Origin: Synechococcus sp. AG-673-F03
GTDB taxonomy: Bacteria; Cyanobacteriota; Cyanobacteriia; PCC-6307; Cyanobiaceae
NCBI GenBank assembly: GCA_003211205.1
Contig: QCTJ01000018.1
Span: 1-36,216, forward strand
Reading direction: 5' to 3'
DNA: 36,216 nt
Position 1 is the stretch's first letter. Each line of letters opens with the position of its first letter. The translations under genes and the position numbers were made by a program. Shown here piece after piece: positions 24,310 to 32,236 of this stretch. The notes beneath the pieces are model-generated. The model made no database searches. It saw nothing but the letters and a program-made list of their open reading frames with translations, and was not told where the DNA came from.

Positions 24310-24769
24310 GAGTCCAAAACGCCAGTCCGCCTCCTCTGCCCCGTGCGGCCATCCACCCCTCTGGGCTGCGGCTGATCAGGGCAAAAAACGGCTCCCGACC
24401 TTCTTCCGGTGCCGGCAACTCCTTTTTCAACAGCGTGAAGCGGCCGAGCAGCAGTTCCACCTGCTCAAAGCGGAACTTCAGCAGTGGTTGGCGGCCATTC
24501 AGTTCGCCTGGGCCAGTGAACTGGAGGGTGAGACCGGCGAGGTTCACGGCGTTCCGCAGTTGAAGCCCGTCGCTGGGTCCGCTGCTGATTTCGAGGCAGG
24601 CACCGATGCTGCGCAGCAGCCAGCCGTTGAAGGCGTTGGCTTCTGTTTGTCCCTTGGGCCACATGGTCTTGAGCTGCCAATACCCCGCCAGGTCGCCGGC
24701 GGTCAGTCCTGAACCGGTTCGACGCGCCTGCTTCTCGAGATCCAGTAGATAGCTGTGTTCGATGTCCAC
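24299..24769 (-). CDS. Conserved cyanobacterial protein, possibly fibrillin-like
   Basis: A 156-residue protein: TAGDLAGYWQLKTMWPKG, NAVNLAGLTLQFTGPGELNG, RQPLLKFRFEQVELLLGRF and PFFALISRSPEGWMAARGRG followed by GGLAFWTL. The order Gly-x-Trp-x-Leu at the start, then the L-x-G-R-x-P-L-x-x-F-x-F motif and the R-G-R-G-G-G-L-A end resembles plastid lipid-associated (PAP/fibrillin) beta-barrel proteins of thylakoids. That link is inference. The 3' end overlaps the PPOX gene by 11 bases on the other strand. Confidence 0.65.
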   Translation of the reverse strand: MDIEHSYLLDLEKQARRTGSGLTAGDLAGYWQLKTMWPKGQTEANAFNGWLLRSIGACLEISSGPSDGLQLRNAVNLAGLTLQFTGPGELNGRQPLLKFRFEQVELLLGRFTLLKKELPAPEEGREPFFALISRSPEGWMAARGRGGGLAFWTLRG

Positions 24770-24889
24770 GGTTCAATCGTGCGGCGGTGATGTTGTTGTC
24801 ATGCTCTGAGGATGTCATGACGAACCCGTGCGGATCGGCTTTCCTTTGGTCTGAGTCTGAACGGCACTTGCTCAGAGCTCTGATGCATC

Positions 24890-24920
24890 AAAAAAGGACC
24901 ACCCCATTGGGGCGGTCCTT
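24890..24920 (-). terminator. Intrinsic terminator of the protease gene
   Basis: Read on the minus strand, AAGGACCGCCCC pairs with GGGGTGGTCCTT (one mismatch) around AAT, followed by six T. It lies 30 bases beyond the last in-frame stop of the subtilase gene (24950), exactly where a terminator for the full-length gene would be expected. Confidence 0.8.
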
Positions 24921-24949
24921 GCCGCTGTGTCTGAGCTTTGGTTGATGAC

Positions 24950-26857
24950 TCAGGCCAGGAACTGGTCATTGGCAAAGAAACTTGCCAGTTCGTAGTTTTC
25001 TTCAAGAGCATAGGAATGGCGGACTGCAGCTTCAGCATTTAGCAGGCCATGTCCGTAGGTCTCGTCACGACCATAGGTTCCAAGATCCATGGCACTTTGA
25101 GTCAGGATTTCCCGCACTTCGCCGCCTTCCAGATCAGTGTTTTCAGACCAGACAAGAGCTGCAACCCCTGAAGCACTTGGGTTTGCACATTATGTTCCAC
25201 CAAACGTTCTGATGTTGCCACTTCCGTTCATTGATTGACTATCGGTTGGTGCAACATAGGTGAGGTTGTCACCACGGTTGGAATAACTCGCAAGTTGATA
25301 TCCAGTGATGTTGGTGATGCCATCAATCTCCTCTGTTCCAGTAAATTGAAGGGCGCCAATGCTTGGAACATGGTCGTTGTCTGACTCTGCCTGTGCAACT
25401 CCAGACACATTATCTAGATAATTCACTTCGAGCGTAACGCCGCCCCCAGGACCACCGTTACCTGCAGCAACTGCGTAAAAACTGTGTTTAGATCCTGATT
25501 CAATAATGTCTTCCATTTTCTCTCTAGTGGCTCCATCCATCCACCATCCTCCGCCTTGAATACCACCTTGAAAAACGAGTCTCTGATGGCAGCTTCGATC
25601 GTCTTCTGCACTATCGATTGCATCGTAGAGGCTTTCTCCGTTTTGATAGACGTTGTAAGCCCAAAGAGAGGCATTGGGGGCAATTCCAGCCAGGCCCTGG
25701 CTGTCGTGCTCAGCTGCCATGACGCTCATTGCGCGATGATCATGTTTACGAGTTCTTGCAGAAGTTGAGTTGTTTTTGGCAGTCTTGTTGATAACGTGAT
25801 CAATCTCATCGTCGATATCGGTGGGGTTGCCGGTAATGTTGCCAATGCCTGTGTCCAGAGACACCAGAACAACATCACTGGAGCCACGATTAAATCTCCA
25901 TGCTCCGGAGACATCCATGGCTTGAAGATTCCACTGATCTTTAGTGGAATCACTCACGTTGGCGCGAATCCGGATGTCGCCGTCTTCGCAGGAGATCTTT
26001 TCAATGCCCTGCAGATACAGCTCGTCTCCGTTGTTGAGACTGAGGACGTCAAAGACAGTGCCGCCGTAGAAGGCTTGTTCGCCAAGAGCTGCTCCTCCAG
26101 CTGCGGATTCACCCAATTGGTGGACTGAGCTGCCATTGAACTCAAGGATGTCGTTTTTTTTAATCCCATCCAGAACGAGAGTATCCGTGCCGCCACGGCC
26201 GCGATAAATTCTGCCAGAGTCGAAGGAATCGCCTAAGAATCTGCCGGTGTAGTTTTGATAGGTAAATGTATCTGCTGTGACGTCGCCTTGGTAGCTACTC
26301 CCAAAATCGAGGGCGTCAATCGTGGTGATGTTTTCATTGAAGTCTTCAAGATTGATGTTGAGACCGTTGGTGTAGGTCGCGTCAATATCGACGTCAATAT
26401 TCCATGTGCTGCGTCGGTCAAATAAGTTGTCAGATGCTTCGAGTTGATCCTTGAGGTTCACGTAGAAGCTGTTGTTATCAAGGTTGAGAGTAGTGCTGCC
26501 AAGATCAACAACTTCTCCAGTGGATGATTTGGTGGCAGAAACTGTTGCCGATACCCAACCGGGTAGGCTGAACTCCATTCCCAGGAAATTGTATTCAGGG
26601 GCGTGGTTGTTCTTGAGGTTGCTGAGATAACTACTGTTGTAGCTGATTTCCAACGCACCATCTTCAAAGACTTCCTTTTTGGATGCGTCACCTGATGCAT
26701 CGAAGATCCGCTGAGGTCCGAATAATCCCCCGAGTTTTAGGTTTCGATCAAAGTTGTTGTGCCAGTTGAACTGTTTTGCCTGAGGGTTGGCTCGACTAAA
26801 GGCACCTTGTGTGATCGTATTGGTCGAGTCATTTCTCCAGTTAAATTGATCGCAAAT
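24950..26857 (-). pseudogene. Subtilisin-like (S8) serine protease with in-frame stop at the catalytic serine
   Basis: One continuous minus-strand frame encodes about 635 residues, interrupted only by TAA at 25190-25192. From the N terminus: two QFNW repeats (QFNWRND and QFNWHNN), a long beta-rich region with a RGRGGTDTLVL motif like calcium-binding secreted proteins, then the S8 catalytic domain with Asp in VVLVSLDTGIG, His in KHDHRAMSVMAAEHD, and the oxyanion region FYAVAAGNGGPGGG. The stop replaces the Ser of the GTS motif: FGGT-stop-CANPSASGVAALVW, with coding continuing to DLGTYGRDETYGHGLLNAEA and a final FFANDQFLA. No ATG, GTG or TTG exists before TTG 26653, although conserved-looking sequence runs back to an ATT at 26857. 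It is a secreted or surface protease whose gene is probably dead, unless the stop is a sequencing error or is read through. Confidence 0.85.
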
Positions 26858-27551
26858 GATTCTTCAACCTATGCCAGTGGCGATCTCTGCATCTGTTTCG
26901 GTTTCTGTTCTTTTGGCATTGCTGCGCATGAAGAAATGGCTCTTGTAAGCATCTTGCTGCTCTTGCCTGTCTGCTTTGTCAAAGCCTTGACGTAAGGACT
27001 TAGAGGCCTTGCCTGACTTCATAAATTCATCATTATTGGTGCCTTTGATTTCGACTATTCCCCTGTCAAGTGCAAGGCTTCTGAGTGATCTTGACCATGA
27101 TTTTCCTTCTCCGGGATAGCTGATACCAGCTTTTGACCACTGTGTTGTATCTCCGTCTTAGTGCGATTCACTGTTAGATCGTGCTTTGAGATCGGTTTGT
27201 TGTGCTTCAAACCTGTTGGTGTCCTGGTCGAAGTGTTGACCCCGAAAGCTGTCGAGGCGTTCCGCTTTGCTGAGTCGGTTTGTTGTGATGCGAAGTCTTC
27301 GCTGGTCCTGAAACTTGGATTGAAATCTGTTCAGGAAAAACTGGTTGGTGTTGAACATGGAAGGGGCCTGAGGTGGAGTTTGGTCTCCGGCACCTTCACC
27401 ATCAATCGGGCATCAAATTGATGTGTTAATCGGCATCAAGTCAGGCTGTGATTTTGCTCACACAGCAATTTCAGCCTTCAGGTCAGCTGAATCTGATCGC
27501 CCTTTGATTGTTGGCACGCCAGCATGAGATCGATTGTTCGTTACGCCAGCT
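26858..27551. other. Mostly non-coding stretch between protease and GST genes
   Basis: About 690 bases with no strong gene apart from a doubtful frame at 27161-27421. A short palindrome CATCAAATTGATG lies near 27412. The other frames are short with no ribosome site. It probably carries the promoters of the protease (minus) and GST (plus) genes. Confidence 0.4.
27161..27421 (+). CDS. Doubtful small protein
   Basis: A GTG-started frame of 86 residues. The second part (TPKAVEAFRFAESVCCDAKS and LVLKLGLKSVQEKLVGVEHG) looks protein-like with helix periodicity, but no ribosome site or family is seen and the start is inside the gap. It may be a remnant or chance. Confidence 0.3.
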   Translation: MRFTVRSCFEIGLLCFKPVGVLVEVLTPKAVEAFRFAESVCCDAKSSLVLKLGLKSVQEKLVGVEHGRGLRWSLVSGTFTINRASN

Positions 27552-28811
27552 ATGGCCGATCCCGCAGTGTCTGAGCAGGCACTCAGCTGGTCTGCGCTGA
27601 ATGCTTTGGCGCCGCCCGCAGCCGAGCGCGTCCAAGGACCTGCCAATGCCCAGGCCACTTTGCGTCTGTTTGGTCAGCCCGAGAACTCGATTCGGGTCAC
27701 GTTGTTCCGCGATCACCATGCCTGGTGCCCGTACTGCCAGAAGGTGTGGCTCTGGCTTGAGTTTCGCAGGATTCCGTATCGAATTCGCAAAGTGACCATG
27801 CGCTGCTATGGACCCAAGGAGCCCTGGTTTACTGCGCTCGTTCCATCCGGGATGCTTCCGGCTCTGGAGCTTGATGGGCGTCTGATCACTGAAAGCGATC
27901 GGATTTTGGAGGCGCTGGAGCGACGCTTCGGCCCCGCTGGCGCTCCGATGGCAGACCGCAGAGTGCGTTGTCTTCGGGATCTTGAACGCGTGCTGTTCAG
28001 GGCCTGGTGCATCTGGTTGTGCACTCCCGGTCTGGGAGAGCGACAAGAACGTCAGGCCCGTGATCAGTTCCAGCGTGTAGCCCAGCAAATGGAGCAGTCG
28101 CTCGCCAGCGGCGGCGGCCGCTGGTTGGATCCCGATGACCCTGATGGTCCGATCCCTGGCACTGCCGACCTGGTGTTCATTCCTTATTTAGAGCGGATGA
28201 ATGCCTCACTCGCTTATTTCAAGGGCTTTGCGTTACGGCAGGAGCATCCCGCAATCGATCGCTGGCTCACGGCACTTGAGCAATTGGAGACCTATCGAGG
28301 CACCCAGAGCGATGTGCACACCCATGCCCATGACCTGCCGCCGCAGATGGGCGGCTGCTGGGCTGATGGCAGCCAGGCTCAGCAACGCATGGCTCTGGCG
28401 GTTGACAGCGGAGCAGGACTCAATGAGCTTGAACGTCGCTGGAGTTCCTCCAGCCAGATGGTGTCTGCCAAGGCGCGCGCTTTGGAGAGGGTGCTGAGGC
28501 ATCGCAGCATTCTTCTGGCCAGAAATCCTCTTGGTGATCGCTTTGACCAACCGCTGAGGGCTGCGCTCACAGCAATGGTTCTTGACCAGCCCGTGACACC
28601 GAAGACAGGTTCGGCCTCAGCATTGCGTTATCTGCGTGACCGGATCTCCGTGCCCCGGGATATGCCGCTTGAGAGTGCCAGATTGCTGAGGCAGTGTCTG
28701 GAGTCCACTGCTGCACTGGATGGTGATCAGCATCCAGATTCACTTCCCTTCGAGCATCGTTTCGATCAGGATCCCAGGCCTTTTTTGACTCCATCACAGC
28801 TGATGGATTGA
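27552..28811 (+). CDS. Glutathione S-transferase family protein with CPYC motif
   Basis: A 419-residue protein from ATG 27552 (a TTG six codons upstream is less likely). The N-terminal thioredoxin fold has VTLFRDHHAWCPYCQKVWLW, the Cys-Pro-Tyr-Cys site of glutaredoxins and of omega- and xi-type GSTs, followed by the cis-Pro loop VPSGMLPALELDGRLI and ESDRILEALERRFG. A C-terminal helical GST domain with PGTADLVFIPYLERM follows, and then ~150 further residues unlike normal GSTs (AQQRMALAVDSGAGLNELER and so on), so the protein is about twice the usual length. It could reduce glutathionylated or quinone-type substrates in the cytosol. No neighbour suggests a pathway. Confidence 0.85.
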   Translation: MADPAVSEQALSWSALNALAPPAAERVQGPANAQATLRLFGQPENSIRVTLFRDHHAWCPYCQKVWLWLEFRRIPYRIRKVTMRCYGPKEPWFTALVPSGMLPALELDGRLITESDRILEALERRFGPAGAPMADRRVRCLRDLERVLFRAWCIWLCTPGLGERQERQARDQFQRVAQQMEQSLASGGGRWLDPDDPDGPIPGTADLVFIPYLERMNASLAYFKGFALRQEHPAIDRWLTALEQLETYRGTQSDVHTHAHDLPPQMGGCWADGSQAQQRMALAVDSGAGLNELERRWSSSSQMVSAKARALERVLRHRSILLARNPLGDRFDQPLRAALTAMVLDQPVTPKTGSASALRYLRDRISVPRDMPLESARLLRQCLESTAALDGDQHPDSLPFEHRFDQDPRPFLTPSQLMD

Positions 28812-28916
28812 CTCAGGGACTGGCGTTAGAGCCAGAACATGAGAGAGCCTTGCCATCAAAAAGCCACCGCCTTGGCAGTGACTCGAATCTTGGCTCGGAT
28901 CATCCCCATCACCAGG

Positions 28917-28935
28917 CCTTCTTCGTAAAAGAAGG
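28917..28935. repeat. 7-bp hairpin after the GST gene
   Basis: CCTTCTT (28917-28923) pairs with AAGAAGG (28929-28935) around CGTAA. It is about 100 bases after the GST stop. There is no T-run; it may aid termination or be chance. Confidence 0.3.
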
Positions 28936-29036
28936 GATCAAACACGCGAAATAGGTGTTCAGGAATACCTGATCATCAATTTCAGCAGCGATGCACCATA
29001 TGTGGCGTTGACGAGCCTGATGAGTGAGCCCAAGAT

Positions 29037-29252
29037 GTGGATCCCCATCACCCTGGCCCGGCTGCACTAGCAGTGGGGTCTTTTTTATTGCTGTGCGCCG
29101 GGGTGATGGGCGCCACGGCATTGGTCATGGTCCCAGTAGCAGAGGCCAAAAATCACCACAAGCATCACCACAACCAGCATGCGCTGAAGCAGTTGCGCCG
29201 CGATATTCGTCATGGCAGGCCTGCAGGTTTTGGGATTCAGCTGCGCTTCTGA
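29037..29252 (+). CDS. Small secreted His-rich protein
   Basis: A 71-residue protein from GTG 29037. A hydrophobic signal (ALAVGSFLLLCAGVMGATAL) ends near AEA|K, leaving a short mature part that begins with a His/Asn cluster (KNHHKHHHNQHALKQLRRD) and ends in FGIQLRF. The eight His could bind copper, nickel or zinc in the periplasm. Another GTG (29073) may be the true start. No family is recognised. Confidence 0.5.
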   Translation: MDPHHPGPAALAVGSFLLLCAGVMGATALVMVPVAEAKNHHKHHHNQHALKQLRRDIRHGRPAGFGIQLRF

Positions 29253-29430
29253 ACGATCAGAGCGTCGATGCGGGTCGCCATTGATCCGCATTCGGCCATG
29301 AGATCAACTCAGTATCAAGCGCTACTCGTACTCCCCAGCAACCCTGCCCCAGTTTGTTTCTCAAATGTCTTTGCTCTTGGCGGGTCCTGTGAGACTTCGG
29401 GGGATAAGCCTTGCTGATGGCAGGTTGTCC

Positions 29431-29523
29431 TGTGGAAAAAAAGGGCGATTTTCCACCGATCTCACGATCTTTTCCACAGAAAATCGTCGAAACAGCAGAT
29501 TAAGAAAGAAAATCTGTGGTTTT
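29431..29523. promoter_or_regulatory. Cluster of four DnaA-box-like 9-mers
   Basis: TGTGGAAAA (29431-29439, minus orientation of TTTTCCACA), TTTTCCACC (29449-29457), TTTTCCACA (29470-29478) and TGTGGTTTT (29515-29523) lie within 93 AT-rich bases. TTTTCCACA is the cyanobacterial DnaA-box form. Two are exact, one differs by one base and one by two. Mirrored CGATTTT and AAAATCG arms (29446-29452, 29480-29486) enclose the central pair. The normal cyanobacterial origin lies beside dnaN, which is not here, so this may be a DnaA-titration or regulatory site. Confidence 0.45.
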
Positions 29524-29725
29524 TGACCCGAGTGCCATTCGCCGCTTGACAGAAAGGGGCGCTCGCTTGAAGGGGAACCTTCCGACCTCATCCTCGAGAC
29601 GGAAACCATTGCGGCGAAATGAGTCTCGTCTGAGATCAGCGATTGCTGGCAATTTCGCGAGAGCTTTGACGTCCTGCGGGATTCATGGCTTTGTGGTGTC
29701 GAAAAGCCGGACGTCCGAAGACTGA
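29516..29725 (+). CDS. Doubtful small basic protein
   Basis: A GTG-started frame of 69 residues (MVFDPSAIRRLTERGARLKG, then SSRRKPLRRNESRLRSAIA), strongly basic. It overlaps the last DnaA-box-like 9-mer and ends exactly where DUF2811 begins. The N terminus has some order, but no ribosome site or family supports it. Confidence 0.3.
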   Translation: MVFDPSAIRRLTERGARLKGNLPTSSSRRKPLRRNESRLRSAIAGNFARALTSCGIHGFVVSKSRTSED

Positions 29726-30025
29726 ATGGATCGAAATCACTTGGAAAGCTGCATCAATCCCGCGCTGGCCGTCGCCGCTGAAACTGAGACGCCGTTTGTG
29801 AGTCTGGAATCTGAAATACCTGAAGTCCTTTTCACCGCCATGAAGGGGTTCATCGGTGCCAACCCCAACTGGGATCAATACCAGTTGATGAGTTCAGCTT
29901 TGGCGCGATTCTTGTATCAGAACGGCTGTAGCGAAAGAGCTGTGACGGAGCGTTATCTCGATGACTTGTTCATAAGTCCGATCGTTGCATCCTCAAAGCA
30001 AGAGGAAGGCTCGAAAACAGCTTGA
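29726..30025 (+). CDS. DUF2811 family protein
   Basis: A 99-residue protein: VSLESEIPEVLFTAMKGFIG, ANPNWDQYQLMSSALARFLY and QNGCSERAVTERYLDDLFI. This is the pattern of DUF2811, a cyanobacteria-specific small protein with an EIP motif and a C-terminal YLDxLF, function unknown. ATG 29726. A strong terminator follows at 30066. Confidence 0.8.
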   Translation: MDRNHLESCINPALAVAAETETPFVSLESEIPEVLFTAMKGFIGANPNWDQYQLMSSALARFLYQNGCSERAVTERYLDDLFISPIVASSKQEEGSKTA

Positions 30026-30065
30026 ATGGTTCGTTTTCAAGTGATCAATTTTGGTTGATTCGATG

Positions 30066-30095
30066 GCTGCTTAATTTGAATTAAGCAGCTTTTTT
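30066..30095 (+). terminator. Intrinsic terminator
   Basis: GCTGCTTAA (30066-30074) pairs perfectly with TTAAGCAGC (30081-30089) around TTTGAA and is followed by six T. It ends the DUF2811 transcript and separates it from the small opposite-strand gene. Confidence 0.85.
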
Positions 30096-30100
30096 GGGGA

Positions 30101-30232
30101 TCAAAGGCTTGGATAAGCGTTTGCTAATCCCCAAAGAGCCCAGGCTGCAACGTAGGCGAAGGTCAACGTTGCCAAAGCTGTAGTGATTGAACTGGGGCGC
30201 TTGGACAGTGGGAGCTGAATTTTTCTCGCCAT
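30101..30232 (-). CDS. 43-residue single-helix membrane protein
   Basis: Reads MARKIQLPLSKRPSSITTAL, then the helix ATLTFAYVAAWALWGLANAY and PSL. The basic start followed by a Trp/Ala-rich helix is typical of small cyanobacterial thylakoid proteins. It ends five bases past the DUF2811 terminator. No strong ribosome site. No family name recognised. Confidence 0.5.
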   Translation of the reverse strand: MARKIQLPLSKRPSSITTALATLTFAYVAAWALWGLANAYPSL

Positions 30233-30399
30233 CACTTGAGGCCAAACATCCCCCATTGGTTGCTAGATCCGGCCTCCCTGACCACTGATGTCTTCGAGTT
30301 CTGACTCAGCGCCTGTCTCTTGCGAGTGCATCGAGGTGCACGCACAGATCAAGCTGATCCGTCTCCTGTTGCAAGGTGGATGAGATTTCAGGCTGCCTG

Positions 30400-31254
30400 A
30401 TGACCACCATTACTTTGCTGGGGACTGGCCTTCTCGGCGCTGCGATCGGGCAACGGCTGCTTGCTGTTGGATGCAAGGTGAACGTGTGGAATCGCACCAC
30501 CACACGCTGCGCTGCGCTGGTGAAGGCAGGGGCTCAGCAGCTGAACCTTCCTGACGAGGGGCTGGACTCTTCATCCGTTGTGATCACAGTGCTGCGTGAT
30601 GGTCCAGTCACCGCTGAGATCATCGGCAGCCTCGGTCCCTTGGCGGGGAGATGCATCGTGCCGATGGGCACCATGGGCATCAGTGAGAGCGTTGCCCTCG
30701 CTGAGCAGGTGCGCCTGCAGGGAGGCTCTTATCTGGAAGCTCCGGTGCTCGGCAGTCGGCCTGAAGCCTTGAAAGGCAGTTTGTTGGTGATGGCCGGCGG
30801 CGAGCAGCAGGCGTTTGAAGCTCAATTGCCCCTGCTGCGCCAGTTAGGGTCAGGCCCGCTTTTGATGGGTTCTGTGGGCACGGGCGCTGCCTCGAAGCTG
30901 GCTCTCAACCAGCTGATCGCCAGCCTCACCCATGGATATTCACTGGCGCTGCGTTTGGTTCAAGCCTCTGGTTTGGACGTTGATCGCTTTATGGAGGTTC
31001 TGCGTCCGTCTGCTCTGTATGCCCCCACCGTCGACAAGAAGCTGGAGCGGATGCTGTCTCATCACTACAGCGATCCAAACTTCAGCACCAGCCTGCTGCG
31101 AAAGGATCTCAATCTCTTTCTGAGGGAGGCGCGATTGGCGGGAGTGAATGCCTCTGCTCTTGATGGACTCGAGAGTTTGCTGGAACGCGCTGAGGGTACG
31201 GATCTGGATAATGGCGACTATTCCGCCCTTCATGAATTGACGGACGGACGATGA
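30400..31254 (+). CDS. NAD(P)-dependent beta-hydroxyacid dehydrogenase (3-hydroxyisobutyrate dehydrogenase family)
   Basis: A 284-residue enzyme. The Rossmann start TLLGTGLLGAAIGQRLLA is followed by VNVWNRTTTRC (the Asn-Arg-Thr favouring NADP), then CIVPMGTMGISESVALAE and EAPVLGSRPEALKGSLLVMA (substrate region). GSVGTGAASKLALNQLIASL carries the catalytic Lys in K-x-x-x-N. This matches the family of 3-hydroxyisobutyrate and glyoxylate/succinic semialdehyde reductases. The substrate is undefined. ATG 30400 is used; an earlier ATG at 30376 has no proper spacing. It converges with the Hli gene. Confidence 0.9.
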   Translation: MTTITLLGTGLLGAAIGQRLLAVGCKVNVWNRTTTRCAALVKAGAQQLNLPDEGLDSSSVVITVLRDGPVTAEIIGSLGPLAGRCIVPMGTMGISESVALAEQVRLQGGSYLEAPVLGSRPEALKGSLLVMAGGEQQAFEAQLPLLRQLGSGPLLMGSVGTGAASKLALNQLIASLTHGYSLALRLVQASGLDVDRFMEVLRPSALYAPTVDKKLERMLSHHYSDPNFSTSLLRKDLNLFLREARLAGVNASALDGLESLLERAEGTDLDNGDYSALHELTDGR

Positions 31255-31274
31255 GTGAGCAGTTGTGTTGAAGC

Positions 31275-31490
31275 TCAGCTGAGGTACCAGCGGATCAGGG
31301 CCACCACCTGCCCGGCGGGACCATGGCCGGTGATCCACTCGCCGACGATCGCGGCAGCAAATCCCACCATTGCTGTGCGGCCATTGATTCGCTCAACGAT
31401 CTCCAGAGCCGAGGTGTTCCAGGGACGATTGGTGGTGAGGCTTTCACCGAAGGCTTCCACGGGCTCGTATTGATATCGCTGATCGGGCAT
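31275..31490 (-). CDS. hli: High-light-inducible protein (Hli, single-helix LHC-like)
   Basis: A 71-residue thylakoid protein. ALEIVERINGRTAMVGFAAA carries the Glu-x-x-Asn-Gly-Arg-x-Ala-Met motif in one helix, followed by IVGEWITGHGPAGQV. It differs clearly from the Hli protein at 6109: longer polar N terminus (MPDQRYQYEPVEAFGESL) and a different tail. It is probably light- or stress-induced, divergent from the NTF2-like gene and convergent with the dehydrogenase. Confidence 0.9.
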   Translation of the reverse strand: MPDQRYQYEPVEAFGESLTTNRPWNTSALEIVERINGRTAMVGFAAAIVGEWITGHGPAGQVVALIRWYLS

Positions 31491-31574
31491 GGGAAGAGGT
31501 GCTTGTGCAGCTCAGAAGCTTATGCAATGTCCGCAGAAATCTGAATATTGTGATGTCCCTTTTAGGTTTTTGCT

Positions 31575-31994
31575 GTGAACGTTGATCGTCTGCGTGAACT
31601 GTTCACCAAGCCCTACGGCATGGCTGCTCCCACTGAGGAGCAGTGGCGAGAGCTGTATGACGAGAACGTGCGCTTCAAGGACCCGACTCAGGAGCGTCAA
31701 GGCATCAAGGCCTACGTGGAAGCCCAGGACGGCTTGATGCGGCGTTGCGATGACGTGTATCTCACTCCCGCCGCTATCGCCATCGAGGGCGATAGCGCTT
31801 TTGTGGAATGGGAGCTGGGGCTCAAAATCAAGGGAATTGAATTTGTCTATCCAGGCACGAGTCGGCTGCGCTTCAATGCCGAAGGAAAGGTGGAGGACCA
31901 CAGGGACTACTTCGATTTTGTGGGTCCAACCTTTGAGCCCGTGCCAGTGGTTGGTGGATTTGTGCGCTGGCTTTACAAGCGGTTTGTTGACTGA
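31575..31994 (+). CDS. NTF2-like (SnoaL-type) protein
   Basis: A 139-residue protein with a GTG start. RELYDENVRFKDPTQERQGI, KAYVEAQDGLMRRC and SAFVEWELGLKIKG with TSRLRFNAEGKVEDHRDYFD form the cone-shaped NTF2-like fold used by SnoaL cyclases, ketosteroid isomerases and small binding proteins. The catalytic or ligand residues are not assigned. AGG is found upstream. Its 3' end overlaps the small gene at 31973 by 22 bases. Confidence 0.75.
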   Translation: MNVDRLRELFTKPYGMAAPTEEQWRELYDENVRFKDPTQERQGIKAYVEAQDGLMRRCDDVYLTPAAIAIEGDSAFVEWELGLKIKGIEFVYPGTSRLRFNAEGKVEDHRDYFDFVGPTFEPVPVVGGFVRWLYKRFVD

Positions 31995-32077
31995 GCACGG
32001 CTCAGTTTCCAGAACAGAAGGCTGAGGGTTGCAGCCCCGAAACCAAGGAACAAAGTGATGAGAGCTTCGCTGGTCAT
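31973..32077 (-). CDS. 34-residue single-helix membrane protein
   Basis: Reads MTSEALITLFLGFGAATLS, then LLFWKLSRAQSTNRL: one membrane helix with a basic end. The size and pattern match small photosynthetic-complex subunits, but no known Psb, Pet, Psa or Ndh protein was recognised. It overlaps the 3' end of the NTF2-like gene, on the other strand. No strong ribosome site. Confidence 0.4.
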   Translation of the reverse strand: MTSEALITLFLGFGAATLSLLFWKLSRAQSTNRL

Positions 32078-32236
32078 GTCAAGCACTCTTAATGGTGCTT
32101 CATTTTGAAGCGCCTTGACTCCCGTTGCGAGGTTGGCATGGATGAGTATATGTGCTTATTTTTCACCTAATTTGTTCTTTGGTCACACAAGGCAGGGGGC
32201 TCGTCCCTTAAGTTTCGTAAACTATCTAATATTTCT

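Larger units (their letters stand above)
29253..29725. other. Intergenic stretch with DnaA-box-like cluster
   Basis: About 470 bases between the His-rich protein and DUF2811 genes. It holds the DnaA-box-like 9-mers (separate entry) and a weak open frame from 29516. No tRNA or other RNA structure was recognised. Confidence 0.5.

Noticed and set aside
26759-26995. Plus-strand frame opposite the protease N terminus
   Set aside because: It is the shadow of the protease frame in its first half, with no start signal.
29431-29523. Chromosomal replication origin
   Set aside because: DnaA-box-like 9-mers are present, but no dnaN, dnaA or other origin neighbours, and no skew can be measured here.
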